In this document: piece after piece, positions 1 through 7,563 of the stretch
Numbering within the stretch: the first letter of the stretch is position 1
Layout of the letters: each line of letters starts with the position of its first letter
Assembly (NCBI GenBank): GCA_963921345.3
Contig: OZ001229.2
Span: 186,001-250,000 of the forward strand
Direction: 5' to 3'
Length of the DNA stretch: 64,000 nucleotides
Origin: Hoeflea_A sp963921345
Lineage (GTDB): Bacteria > Pseudomonadota > Alphaproteobacteria > Rhizobiales > Rhizobiaceae
The notes under the pieces: model-generated
The model's database searches: none
What the model saw: only the letters and a program-made list of their open reading frames with translations
What the model was told of the DNA's origin: nothing
Made by a program: the position numbers and the translations under genes

Positions 1-1
1 G

Positions 2-1261
2 AGCTTTCTCGCAAAAGAGGAACGGACAGCCATGGCTGTATTGTTGAAACAGGGGCATTCCCAGAGCGCAGTGGCGCGGCTTCTCGGGGTTACGGAGGGC
101 ACGGTTCGATATCATCACAAGCGCCGATCGGCGGGCGTATTGGATGGTAGGTCCAAGCAGACATTCAAGGCCGCCGATTATGCGGAAGCGATCTCGCATT
201 GGCGCTCTCAGCAAGAGGACGGCCGTGTAAACCTGGTGGATCTTCATCGGTGGCTGCAGCGCGAGCATGGTTATGGCGGGAGCCTGCGATCGGTTCAGAG
301 ATATTGGAAGGCGACGTATCCGGCCCCGAAGGTCCGGGCGAGACGTCGTGTTGAGACGCCGGCCGGCGCACAGGCCCAGGTGGACTGGGCGGAGTTTCCC
401 GGCGTGGTTCTTGGCGACGAGGTTGTCGATCTTTCTGCCTTGATCGTGACGCTTTCTTGGAGCCGCAAACGGGCGGTTGTCTGGTCTCGTTCGAAGGACA
501 TGTTGTCCTGGCAGTCTTGCAATACGGCGTGTTTGCGTCGCTTGGGCGGTTCAGTCGCGGTTCTGCGCATCGACAACGTGAAGACGGCGATCTCCAAGGG
601 GGCCGGCGCCTGGGGCGTCATCAACGAGACGTATCGGCGCTTTGCAGCGCAACTGAACTTCCATGTCGACGCCTGCCAACCTCGGCATCCGGAGGGAAAG
701 GGTAAAGTCGAGAGACATGTGCGCGACCTTCGTGAGACGGTTGATCCTCGCAAGGAGGCCTTTGACAGCCTGGAACAGCTGCAGGCCGTGACCGATGCGC
801 GGCTTGAAGAGCGTGCCGGCCGCCTGCGGTGCCCGGCGACCGGCACCAGTGTCGCCGAAGCGTGGGAACAGGAGCGTCGTCTTCTGACGCCATTGCCCGA
901 GACGCTGCCGGAACCGTTCGACATCGTCGTGCGCAGGCCCGTCGGAATTGACTGCCTCGTCAGCTTCGAAGGCCGACAATACAGCGTGCCGTTCCGTTTC
1001 GTCGGCCAGGACGTGGAGGTGCGCGGTCTGGCCGGGCACGTGCAGATCCTCAAGAATGCCGAAGTGATCGCCATGCATCCGCGCCGCACCGAGCGGCTGA
1101 TCGTGTGTGACGATGCACACTTCGATGGTGATGACACCGATCGTGTCCGCGCGCCGATGCCGCTTGGCAAGATGGGGCGAGGCCTTCAGGCGCTGGCGGC
1201 CAGCAATGTTCAGCAGCGCTCGATCGACATCTACGCCCGTCTGGCGGAGGTGGCCCGATGA
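2..1261 (+). CDS. istA: IS21-family transposase IstA (5' partial)
   Basis: This is the DDE transposase of an IS21 element; it cuts and joins the element ends together with IstB. The N-terminus has a helix-turn-helix (QSAVARLLGVTEGTVRYH). The RNase-H-fold catalytic core shows AQVDWAEF for the first Asp, LRIDNVKTAI for the second and HPEGKGKVERHVR for the Glu. A C-terminal beta-rich segment follows. The reading frame is open to the left edge of the window, with coding-like residues before the first ATG at 32, so the true start is probably upstream; the ATG at 32 would give 409 aa. The stop overlaps the istB start (ATGA at 1258-1261), which implies translational coupling. No inactivating change is visible. 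Confidence 0.9.
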   Translation, partial: SFLAKEERTAMAVLLKQGHSQSAVARLLGVTEGTVRYHHKRRSAGVLDGRSKQTFKAADYAEAISHWRSQQEDGRVNLVDLHRWLQREHGYGGSLRSVQRYWKATYPAPKVRARRRVETPAGAQAQVDWAEFPGVVLGDEVVDLSALIVTLSWSRKRAVVWSRSKDMLSWQSCNTACLRRLGGSVAVLRIDNVKTAISKGAGAWGVINETYRRFAAQLNFHVDACQPRHPEGKGKVERHVRDLRETVDPRKEAFDSLEQLQAVTDARLEERAGRLRCPATGTSVAEAWEQERRLLTPLPETLPEPFDIVVRRPVGIDCLVSFEGRQYSVPFRFVGQDVEVRGLAGHVQILKNAEVIAMHPRRTERLIVCDDAHFDGDDTDRVRAPMPLGKMGRGLQALAASNVQQRSIDIYARLAEVAR

Positions 1262-2037
1262 CGTCTCGGAGCATAAAACTGGATATTGACGTAACCCGCG
1301 AGAAGCTGGACGCACTCGGCCTTGGCTACGCATCCGAGGCGCTGGACACTTTGCTGTCGGAGGCCGTCAGCACCGAGATGTCCGCTCACCAGTTACTTGA
1401 ACGGATTCTCGATATTGAGCGTGCCGGCCGCGAAGAACGGCGCATCAAGACGATGATGAAGACGTCGAAAATCCCGACCGGGCAGACGTTGGAAAACTTT
1501 GATTTTGCCTTCCAGCCGGCAATCGAGCGTTCCCGCATCGACACCTTGGCGACCGGGGCCTGGATCCGGAATGCCGAGGTTGTCCTGCTTCAGGGGCCGC
1601 CCGGGGTCGGGAAGTCGCACTTGCTCGTGGGACTGGGCATCCGGGCGATCCAACTCGGCTTCTCAGTCCAGTACTATCGCTTTGATGAACTGCTGACGGC
1701 CATCAAGGCGGACGCGCTTCTGCCGCCTACAAGGCTAAAGGGCCGGAAATACATGTCCAGTTCGCTGCTGCTGATCGATGAAATGGGTTTTGATCCGATG
1801 AACCGGGAAGAGGCCGGCCTCTTCTTCCGGCTGGTCAGCTATCGCTACGCTCGGGGTGCGATGATCATCACCACCAACAAGAGCATTCGCGACTGGACCG
1901 AGTTGCTCGCCGGCGATGAAGTCCTTGCTGCCGCGATCCTCGATCGGCTCCTTCACCGATCTCATGTGCTCAACATCAAAGGCCGCTCATATCGGCTGCG
2001 CGACCTCGAAGAACTTCTGACAAAAGAGAGCGCCTGA
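1258..2037 (+). CDS. istB: IS21-family ATP-binding helper protein IstB
   Basis: This is a DnaA/DnaC-like AAA+ ATPase that assists IstA in target selection. Walker A is GPPGVGKSH at about residue 115, and Walker B is LLLIDEMGF. The sensor region MIITTNKSIRDW and the C-terminal arginine-finger region (ILDRLLHRSHVLNIKGRSYR) are intact. The length of 259 aa is normal for the family. It overlaps istA by four bases and is probably made by reinitiation. A 34-bp perfect palindrome lies 18 bases after the stop. Confidence 0.92.
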   Translation: MTSRSIKLDIDVTREKLDALGLGYASEALDTLLSEAVSTEMSAHQLLERILDIERAGREERRIKTMMKTSKIPTGQTLENFDFAFQPAIERSRIDTLATGAWIRNAEVVLLQGPPGVGKSHLLVGLGIRAIQLGFSVQYYRFDELLTAIKADALLPPTRLKGRKYMSSSLLLIDEMGFDPMNREEAGLFFRLVSYRYARGAMIITTNKSIRDWTELLAGDEVLAAAILDRLLHRSHVLNIKGRSYRLRDLEELLTKESA

Positions 2038-2055
2038 ACGGGCAAATTTTGGCGC

Positions 2056-2089
2056 CGCGATTTGGGGGGCGTACGCCCCCCAAATCGCG
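2056..2089. repeat. 34-bp perfect palindrome after istB
   Basis: Two 16-base arms (2056-2071 and 2074-2089) are perfectly complementary around a central TA. The stem contains six consecutive G and six C, so a hairpin in RNA would be very stable. It sits 18 bases after the istB stop and before the IS21 terminal repeats. No T tract follows, so a classical intrinsic terminator is not fully supported. A transcription block protecting the element, or a cruciform, are the alternatives. Confidence 0.7.
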
Positions 2090-2106
2090 CTGTCCTCGTA
2101 ACACTG

Positions 2107-2145
2107 GGTGTCGTCTTAACTCGTAAGTGTAGGTGTCGCTTGACA
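2107..2145. repeat. IS21 right-end multiple terminal repeats
   Basis: Two imperfect direct repeats of 14 bases, GGTGTCGTCTTAAC and GGTGTCGCTTGACA, start 25 bases apart. Arrays of this sort are the transposase-binding sites at IS21-family ends. The second copy would be the outermost one. Confidence 0.55.
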
Positions 2146-2226
2146 GTTCGCAACATTTGCCCGGAAATGGAAGGAGCGGCTATGAGACCTGGCGCAACGA
2201 AACCGTCCGTGACAGCGGCCGCGGTG

Positions 2227-2616
2227 TCACGACGGCCCGTCATCGCCCTGTTCGCCAAAGACAGCCAGAACCAGGCCGCAAATGCAGCCGCCCACAAGGC
2301 CGTAACCGAGCCGCAACGTGCTGTCCGGACCGAAGCCCGCCAACAGCGCCAGCCGGCCCCGCCCGGTCAACAACTGCGAAAGATCCGCGATGATGCCCCG
2401 CGGTGTCGCGCCGGCATGGACCGTGATGCAAAAGCCGACAAGGCATGCAAGGGTCAGCATCGCGACGCGGCCGGGCTGCGTGCGCATCACCATGAAGGAA
2501 AGGCCCGCCAGGGTGCCACCCGAAACGACGCCCGCGGCGCGGCCGAGAAGCACCATCACGCACAGGCCCAGCAGGAAAAACAGCGACGCGAAGATCAGTT
2601 CCTCGTTGCGCTCCAT
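2227..2616 (-). CDS. Small integral membrane protein, unrecognised
   Basis: This 129-aa protein is strongly hydrophobic, unlike the Arg/Pro/Gly-rich translations of the opposite strand. An N-terminal segment (LIFASLFFLLGLCVMVLLG) is followed by a Gly/Ala-rich region, a second segment (VAMLTLACLVGFCITVHAG) and a third near the C-terminus (LGYGLVGGCICGLVLAVF), so three or four transmembrane helices are likely. A purine-rich GGGAG lies about 11 bases before the ATG. It is divergent from the nuclease-like gene that follows. I do not recognise a family and assign no function. Confidence 0.6.
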   Translation of the reverse strand: MERNEELIFASLFFLLGLCVMVLLGRAAGVVSGGTLAGLSFMVMRTQPGRVAMLTLACLVGFCITVHAGATPRGIIADLSQLLTGRGRLALLAGFGPDSTLRLGYGLVGGCICGLVLAVFGEQGDDGPS

Positions 2617-2930
2617 GACGACACGCTCCCTTTCGGACCTTGCTGTCGCCCCCGCGCCAGCCTACCGCACCGTCATGGCCGTTGGCAAAGCCACAACCGC
2701 TGGTCATGGTAAATCGGAAAATCGGGCGACATGATCGCAAGGACCGACACGCCATGACCGTTCAAACCGTCAGGATTGCTGCAACCGATCTGCCCGATAT
2801 CGCCCGCACCGGGCCCGCCGGCCCGCCCAACGATCTGCAGGCCTATACCGAAAACCGCGACGTGGCCCGTATAACCGCCCCGTTCATCCGTAGCCGCGAT
2901 CACCGGTCGCCTTCGGAGCCGGCAGGCACG

Positions 2931-3299
2931 GTGAAGACGAAAGGCCGGTCCCCTGCCCTTCGGACAGGCGCCGTGCTGGTATCGCTCCTTGCGCCATTGG
3001 TCATGGCGCTTGCCCCGACCCGGGCGGACCGGGCCATCATCGAAGGCCAGGCGCATGTCATCGATGCCGACACCATCGACATCGGCGGCAAAAGCATCAG
3101 GCTCTGGGGTATCGATGCACCCGAGCGCGACCAGACATGCGTCCTGGGCCGGTTGGTCTACGACTGCGGCCAACTGGCGGCGGACGAACTGGTAGCCTTC
3201 CTGAACGGCCGCACCGTGCGCTGTCGAAACAGGGCCACCGACCGCTACGGCCGTACCGTCGCCGAGGGAGGATGCGCGGCGCCGAGTTCAGCCGCATGA
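2931..3299 (+). CDS. Secreted thermonuclease-like (SNase fold) protein, short C-terminus
   Basis: The protein carries the N-terminal half of a staphylococcal-nuclease (TNase) domain: GQAHVIDADTIDIGGKSIRL, then LWGIDAPE with the conserved Asp-Ala-Pro, then DRYGRTVA near the end. The GTG at 2931 is preferred because it places a signal peptide (a basic start, then AVLVSLLAPLVMALAPTRA) directly before the domain. The frame is open further upstream, with an ATG at 2754. After DRYGRTVA, family members normally continue for 30 or more residues; this one ends within about 12 residues of unrelated sequence. A C-terminal truncation by frameshift is likely, so activity is doubtful. Confidence 0.55.
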   Translation: MKTKGRSPALRTGAVLVSLLAPLVMALAPTRADRAIIEGQAHVIDADTIDIGGKSIRLWGIDAPERDQTCVLGRLVYDCGQLAADELVAFLNGRTVRCRNRATDRYGRTVAEGGCAAPSSAA

Positions 3300-3595
3300 A
3301 AGAACACATCCCGCGGATCGAATGCGCGCTGGCCACGCTTCTCTGGGTGCTTTGCATCCGTTGGGTCTACGCCGACGTTATCCGGCCTCTATTCAGGCCC
3401 GTGATAGTTCGCCGCGAGCTCGAACAGTCCTGGTATGCTTGTCGGGATGCCACCAGCAACAGGATCGCGATCGACTTACCCTGTTCAGTTGATAACCCGA
3501 AAATCCTTTGGGTCCATGACGTGGAAATTATCGCTGACGGTGTCGCGCAACAGGTGTACATAGCCAAATCACAGAGAAAGAAGAAAGAGACTTGA
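3296..3595 (+). CDS. Small protein with N-terminal membrane anchor, unrecognised
   Basis: A 99-aa reading frame starts at an ATG overlapping the TGA of the nuclease-like gene (ATGA at 3296-3299). It begins with a hydrophobic stretch (ALATLLWVLCIRWVYADVI) that could be a membrane anchor or an uncleaved signal. A short polar domain with two Cys (YACRDATSN and LPCSVDNP) and a very basic tail (KSQRKKKET) follow. I do not recognise it. It could be the displaced 3' part of a longer ancestral gene. The 283 bases after it (3596-3878) hold no gene I can support. Confidence 0.4.
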   Translation: MKEHIPRIECALATLLWVLCIRWVYADVIRPLFRPVIVRRELEQSWYACRDATSNRIAIDLPCSVDNPKILWVHDVEIIADGVAQQVYIAKSQRKKKET

Positions 3596-3878
3596 CTCAA
3601 TGTTGGAAACACAATGCGTTGCTCGAGACCAGTTGCGTGCCTATGTCGAGAGGAGCAAAAGCATCCGGCCCAGACCGCAGGGGTGTTCGGTGTGTGTGGC
3701 TTGATCCTGACAGCCAGTCTTACGATCAGCACGAGTGTCTCCGAGCGTAGAAATGGGACACCCTCTTCTACGCGAACGGTGTAAAAAATATCGCTCCCAT
3801 CGGTCGAGCTGCACGGCTTCTCTTATGTCGAGCTCATTCCTGAGAACATCGCTGTTAGGACATTTCCAAAAATAACCA

Positions 3879-5041
3879 CTACAAATCGTTCACTCTCGGT
3901 TTGATGGTATAATTCCATTCAGGGTGGAACTTGTCGCCAGTGATGTCGATTTCGGCCATTTCGGTTTTGGAGACCTTGACACCCTTCTGATAGATCCGTT
4001 CGTCGACTGCGCATTCGACCCTGAGCCCTGCCTTGGTTGTCGTCGCGCCGATCAATTCGACCACCGTCATGCGATCGGTGAGCGGACGGCCGCGCCAGTT
4101 CTGGGTGATGTGACAAAACAGGCGATGCTCAATCTTGTTCCACTTCGACGTACCCGGCGGATAGTGGTGGATCTGCAGCGTGAGCCCGGTCTCGTCGGCG
4201 AGCTTTTGCAACTCGACCTTCCAAAGCCTGATACGTACCCCGCCTCGGGATAGCGCGCATGGCCCATCCGATAGAACCAGGTGCGGATGGACTGGACAGC
4301 GAATTCAGCCGTGTCGGCAGTGATGCCGAGGCTGACCCATGCTTCGTTCGCGGTGACGTCAAAGACCCCGTAAGGAGCCACCTTGCCCAAGCTCTTGTCC
4401 TCGAAGTCGTGCACCTTCACGCGTCGTGGGTCGGCTTTTGGACGGTAGTCGGTGCCACCGTTCTTGTAGTTGCCGATCAGTTCCTTCTTCTTGGTGTCCA
4501 CCGAGATCACTGGTTCTCCGGCGCTTTGCGCCTCACACACCTTGGTGTTGATGTGCTCGAACTGGGCATTGCGGTCCGGGTGCCTTGAGCCCTCGTCGGT
4601 CTTGCGGTTCGTCTGCCGCGAGAACCCCAATTTTGCCAGCAATGTGTCGACGCTGTTGCGGCATATCTTGTGGCCTGCGTCCTTGAGTGCCGCGGCCAGC
4701 TTGGCGGGACTTTTGGACACCCACATCAGCGGTCGCTCCGGGTCGCCACGCGTTACTGGCTCAACGAGGCGCTTGAGGTCAGCAAGCAGGGTCGGATCGT
4801 TATCGGTCAGTGTTCGCGCGCCAGCGCCTGGGCGGCGAACCTTTCCGGGCGGCGGGTCATCAAGGTCCTTGAGCCCACGCCCGATCGTCGACCTGGCGAC
4901 GCCGGTGATGCTGGAGACCGCGGCAATGCCGCCCCGGCCAGCTGCACGCGCTTCACTGGCGGCAAACAGCCGGCGACCACGTTCATCACGATGGCAGCCG
5001 TCCGCTTCCCAGCGTTGTTGAATTGCAAGTAGATCAATCAT
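3879..5041 (-). pseudogene. ISAzo13-type transposase, disrupted by an internal deletion
   Basis: The N-terminal part starts at the ATG at 5041 (an upstream ATG at 5059 is also possible). It reads as an ISAzo13/Rhodopirellula-type DDE transposase, with ISVDTKKKELIGNYKNGG and YGVFDVTANEAWVS. At about 4250-4210 the frame breaks: after HARYPEA the expected segment carrying the next catalytic Asp is missing. The frame then resumes as VRIRLWKVELQKLADETG and runs to HPEWNYTIKPRVNDL. The break removes roughly 14 codons and shifts the frame, so no active transposase can be made. Confidence 0.85.
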
Positions 5042-5098
5042 GCAAACCGGGTAGCGCATATCAATCCGTGCGGGAATCCCTTCTGTCTGAGACCGATG

Positions 5099-5197
5099 TC
5101 AAACCACCGCATACCGATCAGTCCATCCGAGTCGGTAATCTTTGGAAGTCTCCTTAGGATATTTGTAGAGGGCTCGATCGCGGTCTTCATTGCTCAT
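5099..5197 (-). CDS. Very short ORF coupled to the possible antitoxin remnant
   Basis: A 32-residue frame begins at an ATG overlapping the stop of the preceding minus-strand frame (ATGA) and encodes MSNEDRDRALYKYPKE and onward to a TGA at 5099. The overlap suggests coupled translation. It may be the stub of a longer partner, since the adjacent ISAzo13-type remnant could have replaced its 3' part. No family is recognised and it may not be real. Confidence 0.25.
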   Translation of the reverse strand: MSNEDRDRALYKYPKETSKDYRLGWTDRYAVV

Positions 5198-5407
5198 TCA
5201 GCGGCGAGATCAAGGTCGGCTTCCCGTCTCAAGAGCTCACGCAAATAGGCTCGTCGGCGATCGCTGTCCCAGCCCTTCCGATCGAACATTTCAAACATGG
5301 CAATGTCTTCAGGGGTCATCGGATTGCCCTCAATTTCCAGACATGCCAAGGCCTCCGCGCGGCGTTTGGCGCGGCCTTCTGAATTTCGATTGTTCGTGCT
5401 GCGTCAT
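5194..5407 (-). pseudogene. Possible VbhA-like antitoxin remnant, apparent N-terminal frameshift
   Basis: The minus strand encodes a 69-codon open stretch reading EGRAKRRAEALACLEIEG, then PMTPEDIAMFEMFDRKGWD, and ending LLRREADLDLAAE. The pattern of an Arg-rich helix, an ALA-LEIEG motif and a short helical tail resembles small VbhA/Fic-inhibitor-type antitoxins; I hold this only weakly. In frame it begins at a stop codon with no ATG before 5319. One base over, an ATG at 5407 reads MTQHEQSKF into the same region, which suggests a one-base indel near 5380. If the ATG at 5319 is used, the product is 41 aa. It is followed by an ATGA-coupled short frame. Confidence 0.35.
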
Positions 5408-5483
5408 GGTTCCATTATCTCATAAATCAGCTGAAAATTCAAAATATTGGACCCGAAACTACCAGCCAAATTGACTCAACGCT

Positions 5484-6092
5484 TCACAGCATAAGCGACA
5501 CTGGAACTAGGACAATGATCGCGAACGCGAAAGGGATTGCCAAGGATACCAGTGATGCAAGAACTGCCAGACTTGGCAGATTCCGATCTTCCGCCGGATA
5601 CCTACCGACAAAAAAGCCGGTCGCTATCGGGATCAGCAGAATGCCAACCAACATGCCAACAATCGGAAACATACTCTGTGGCATCACCGCAGCCTGAGGC
5701 ATGATTGCGTTCGGTGCAAAGCCTTCCGCGCCTTCAAGCAATAGTGCCGCTGAATATCGCACGCCCGTGATCACAAACCCTACTGCTGCGGCCCACTTGA
5801 AGCGCCACCAAAAGTCGCTTTGGACTTTTGTTCGGCTTCCATGAGCTGCTTCAGCACTCACAAATTTTTCTATCGCCGCATATTTTTCCGGACTCAAGTC
5901 TTCTTTGAGATCACCCAGCTCCTTGAGGTTCGACAATATTCCCTTCTCTCTCATAAGTCGTTGCTCGATCAGTTCGCGCTTCAACTTCATAAGTTCTCGC
6001 CCCATCCAAATGGCGAGACCTATGAATGCGACGCCAGACAGCCCAGGCGTGCCAAGCCTCTCTAAAAGACTTATGAATACCGATACGTCCAT
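5484..6092 (-). CDS. Four-helix membrane protein with coiled-coil segment, unrecognised
   Basis: This 202-aa protein starts with a membrane helix (GVAFIGLAIWMG). A charged region likely to form a coiled coil follows (ELMKLKRELIEQRLMREKGI, then LKELGDLKEDLSPEKYAAIE). Three further helices are predicted near AAAVGFVITGVRYSAALLL, MFPIVGMLVGILLIPIATGF and LAVLASLVSLAIPFAFAIIV. It stands alone on the minus strand, beside the repeats upstream of the recombinase. The function is unknown. Confidence 0.65.
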   Translation of the reverse strand: MDVSVFISLLERLGTPGLSGVAFIGLAIWMGRELMKLKRELIEQRLMREKGILSNLKELGDLKEDLSPEKYAAIEKFVSAEAAHGSRTKVQSDFWWRFKWAAAVGFVITGVRYSAALLLEGAEGFAPNAIMPQAAVMPQSMFPIVGMLVGILLIPIATGFFVGRYPAEDRNLPSLAVLASLVSLAIPFAFAIIVLVPVSLML

Positions 6093-6135
6093 GGCCGAAG
6101 ATTAAGTGATCAAGGTGCTGGCGGGCAATAATATT

Positions 6136-6234
6136 GTCCATTTTAGGGTGGTGCCGATTTTGGCGATCGCGGCGCCGGGTTTTCCAGGCCTGCGATCGTC
6201 TGTGACAGCGTCCATTTTAGGGTGTACCCTAAAA
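6136..6234. promoter_or_regulatory. Direct repeats and palindrome upstream of the serine recombinase
   Basis: The 15-base sequence GTCCATTTTAGGGTG occurs at 6136-6150 and again at 6210-6224. The second copy is completed into an inverted repeat, TTTTAGGGT-GT-ACCCTAAAA (6215-6234), whose last base is the A of the recombinase ATG at 6234. The arrangement fits a resolvase-type binding region (a res-like site or an autoregulatory operator) overlapping the start of translation. Binding is inferred from position only. Confidence 0.5.
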
Positions 6235-6818
6235 TGATGACAATCGGCGTTTACATGCGCGTTTCATCACGCGATCAGAAACAAGATTCACAGCGGCGGG
6301 AAATCACCAGGTGGTTGAAATCCCATGACCATGATCCGAAGGCTGCAACCTGGTTCGATGATGTCGAGACCGGCAAGCGGATGGATCGTGATGGCCTGGC
6401 GGAACTCAACAAGGCGATTTTCGCCGGCGACGTGAAAACGGTCGTGGTGTGGAAGCTGGATCGCCTGGCGCGATCGCAGCGCGAAGGAATCAACACGCTT
6501 TATGAATGGTGCGATGCCGGCGTGCGGATTGTCTCTGTCACTCAGCAAATCGATTTGTCCGGAACGGTTGGCAAGGTCGTTGCCGGCGTGCTGTTCGGCC
6601 TGGCTGAAATCGAGCTGACACATATCCGTGAGCGCCAAGTGGCCGGAATCGCCGAGGCTAAAGCAAAAGGCATCTATAAGGGCCGAAAGAAAGGCACGCT
6701 CAAAGCTGACCCGGCGCGTGCGCGCGAGCTGAAGGCCAAAGGCATGAAGCCGGCCGAGATCATGAAGGCGCCCGGAATTGACTCCAGGACGACATTACAC
6801 CGATATTTGAATGTCTAG
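6234..6818 (+). CDS. Serine recombinase (resolvase/invertase family)
   Basis: This small serine recombinase is about 194 aa, normal for the family. The catalytic domain begins GVYMRVSSRDQ, where the Ser of RVS is the nucleophile. VVWKLDRLARSQREG holds the conserved Arg cluster, and VLFGLAEIELTHIRERQ is the long E helix. The C-terminus carries a helix-turn-helix-like segment (KGMKPAEIMKAPGIDSRTTL). The ATG at 6234 (or 6237) is favoured over a GTG at 6222. The direct repeats and palindrome just upstream are plausible binding sites. It may mobilise or resolve the neighbouring restriction-modification island, which is inferred from location. Confidence 0.88.
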   Translation: MMTIGVYMRVSSRDQKQDSQRREITRWLKSHDHDPKAATWFDDVETGKRMDRDGLAELNKAIFAGDVKTVVVWKLDRLARSQREGINTLYEWCDAGVRIVSVTQQIDLSGTVGKVVAGVLFGLAEIELTHIRERQVAGIAEAKAKGIYKGRKKGTLKADPARARELKAKGMKPAEIMKAPGIDSRTTLHRYLNV

Positions 6819-6864
6819 TGGATGGAAAACGACAGCGAAGGCACCAAAGGAAGGCGGGGAAAAC

Positions 6865-7428
6865 CTATTTACCCGCATGTAACCAGCCAATCCGCCCCGG
6901 ATGCTGAGCTTTCTGATTCTTGCGCCACTGAAACTCGACCTCAATGGGAATTTGGTGCTTTTCCGCGATCCGGCTGACTTCTCTCCAGGCGTCCTGCGCC
7001 GACTGCCCCTGAACGGAGATTTCAAGATCAGGATAGAACCTGAATCCTTCTTCGTCATGTGAGAAGCTTTTTGCTGGTACTTGCAGCTCGTTGACTAGGT
7101 GTTGGCTAGTGAAGCCCTTTGATCTCAACGCAGCGATAGTAACGATCAGAATGTTGGCCCAGTTAGGTTTTCGGAGCACGTTTCCGTCCACACTCGCTTC
7201 AAGAACTTTGGTAAAGGAAAGGCCAGGGGCTCTGTCAAAAGTCAGGCGATCTTCCGAGCCATTCTGCGATGAGGATACAGGTTCAACATCCCGCTCTAGG
7301 TCCAGATCTTCCATTTTCTCCTGCACGAGTTGAACAATCGTCTCAGAGGGCGTCTTCGTACCTATCCAGGTCGAGATCGACTTCAGGTCGACAAACGTCG
7401 CGTCATTCAATCTTACCACGGGCATCAT
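6865..7428 (-). CDS. Unrecognised protein next to the restriction-modification locus
   Basis: This 187-aa protein follows a good ribosome-binding site (AAGGAG, 6-7 bases before ATGATG). The N-terminus, VVRLNDATFVDLKSISTWIG, looks like a small structured helix-rich domain. A polar linker and then an alpha/beta part follow (APGLSFTKVLEASVDG and KPNWANILIVTIAALRSKGF). The end is conserved-looking (SVQGQSAQDAWREVSRIAEK and WRKNQKAQHPGRIGWLHAGK). I have an impression that relatives occur next to restriction or mobile loci but cannot name the family. A perfect 16-base inverted repeat lies 39-84 bases upstream of its start. Confidence 0.6.
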   Translation of the reverse strand: MMPVVRLNDATFVDLKSISTWIGTKTPSETIVQLVQEKMEDLDLERDVEPVSSSQNGSEDRLTFDRAPGLSFTKVLEASVDGNVLRKPNWANILIVTIAALRSKGFTSQHLVNELQVPAKSFSHDEEGFRFYPDLEISVQGQSAQDAWREVSRIAEKHQIPIEVEFQWRKNQKAQHPGRIGWLHAGK

Positions 7429-7466
7429 CGTTCTCTCCTTCGTGCAAATCGCCTCGATGCACGAAT

Positions 7467-7512
7467 ATATGTAACATATTTCATAATCTGTAAAGGGAAA
7501 TATGTTACATAT
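7467..7512. promoter_or_regulatory. Perfect 16-bp inverted repeat, likely operator
   Basis: The arms ATATGTAACATATTTC (7467-7482) and GAAATATGTTACATAT (7497-7512) are perfectly complementary around a 14-base spacer. The site lies upstream of the minus-strand gene starting at 7428 and downstream of the nuclease-methylase stop at 7564, so it is placed to control the former. It is AT-rich and lacks a GC stem, which argues for a dimeric repressor site rather than a terminator. The binding protein is unknown. Confidence 0.6.
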
Positions 7513-7563
7513 TACTTGTGGCTACAGTTTTCACTGAGCCCGCGACTCTGCCGCTGTGATCAA

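Larger units (their letters stand above)
1..2145 (+). mobile_element. IS21-family insertion sequence, left end outside window
   Basis: The istA and istB genes lie head to tail and overlap by ATGA, the hallmark of IS21 elements. Downstream, two near-identical blocks (GGTGTCGTCTTAAC at 2107-2120 and GGTGTCGCTTGACA at 2132-2145), 25 bases apart, match the multiple terminal repeats typical of this family. I therefore place the right end near 2145, where the sequence ends TGACA. The left end lies beyond the window. The exact right boundary is an inference from these repeats. Confidence 0.8.

Noticed and set aside
295..1333. Long minus-strand frames of 260-291 codons opposite istA
   Set aside because: They are Arg/Ser/Pro-rich shadows of a clear IS21 transposase, with no ribosome-binding site or recognisable motif.
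2062..2734. Plus-strand frames of 138-216 codons across 2.1-2.7 kb
   Set aside because: Composition is dominated by Ala, Arg, Gln and Pro, as expected for antisense of the hydrophobic minus-strand gene at 2227-2616.
3367..3732. 121-codon minus-strand frame
   Set aside because: It lies opposite a better-supported plus-strand frame, and no start signal or domain was found.
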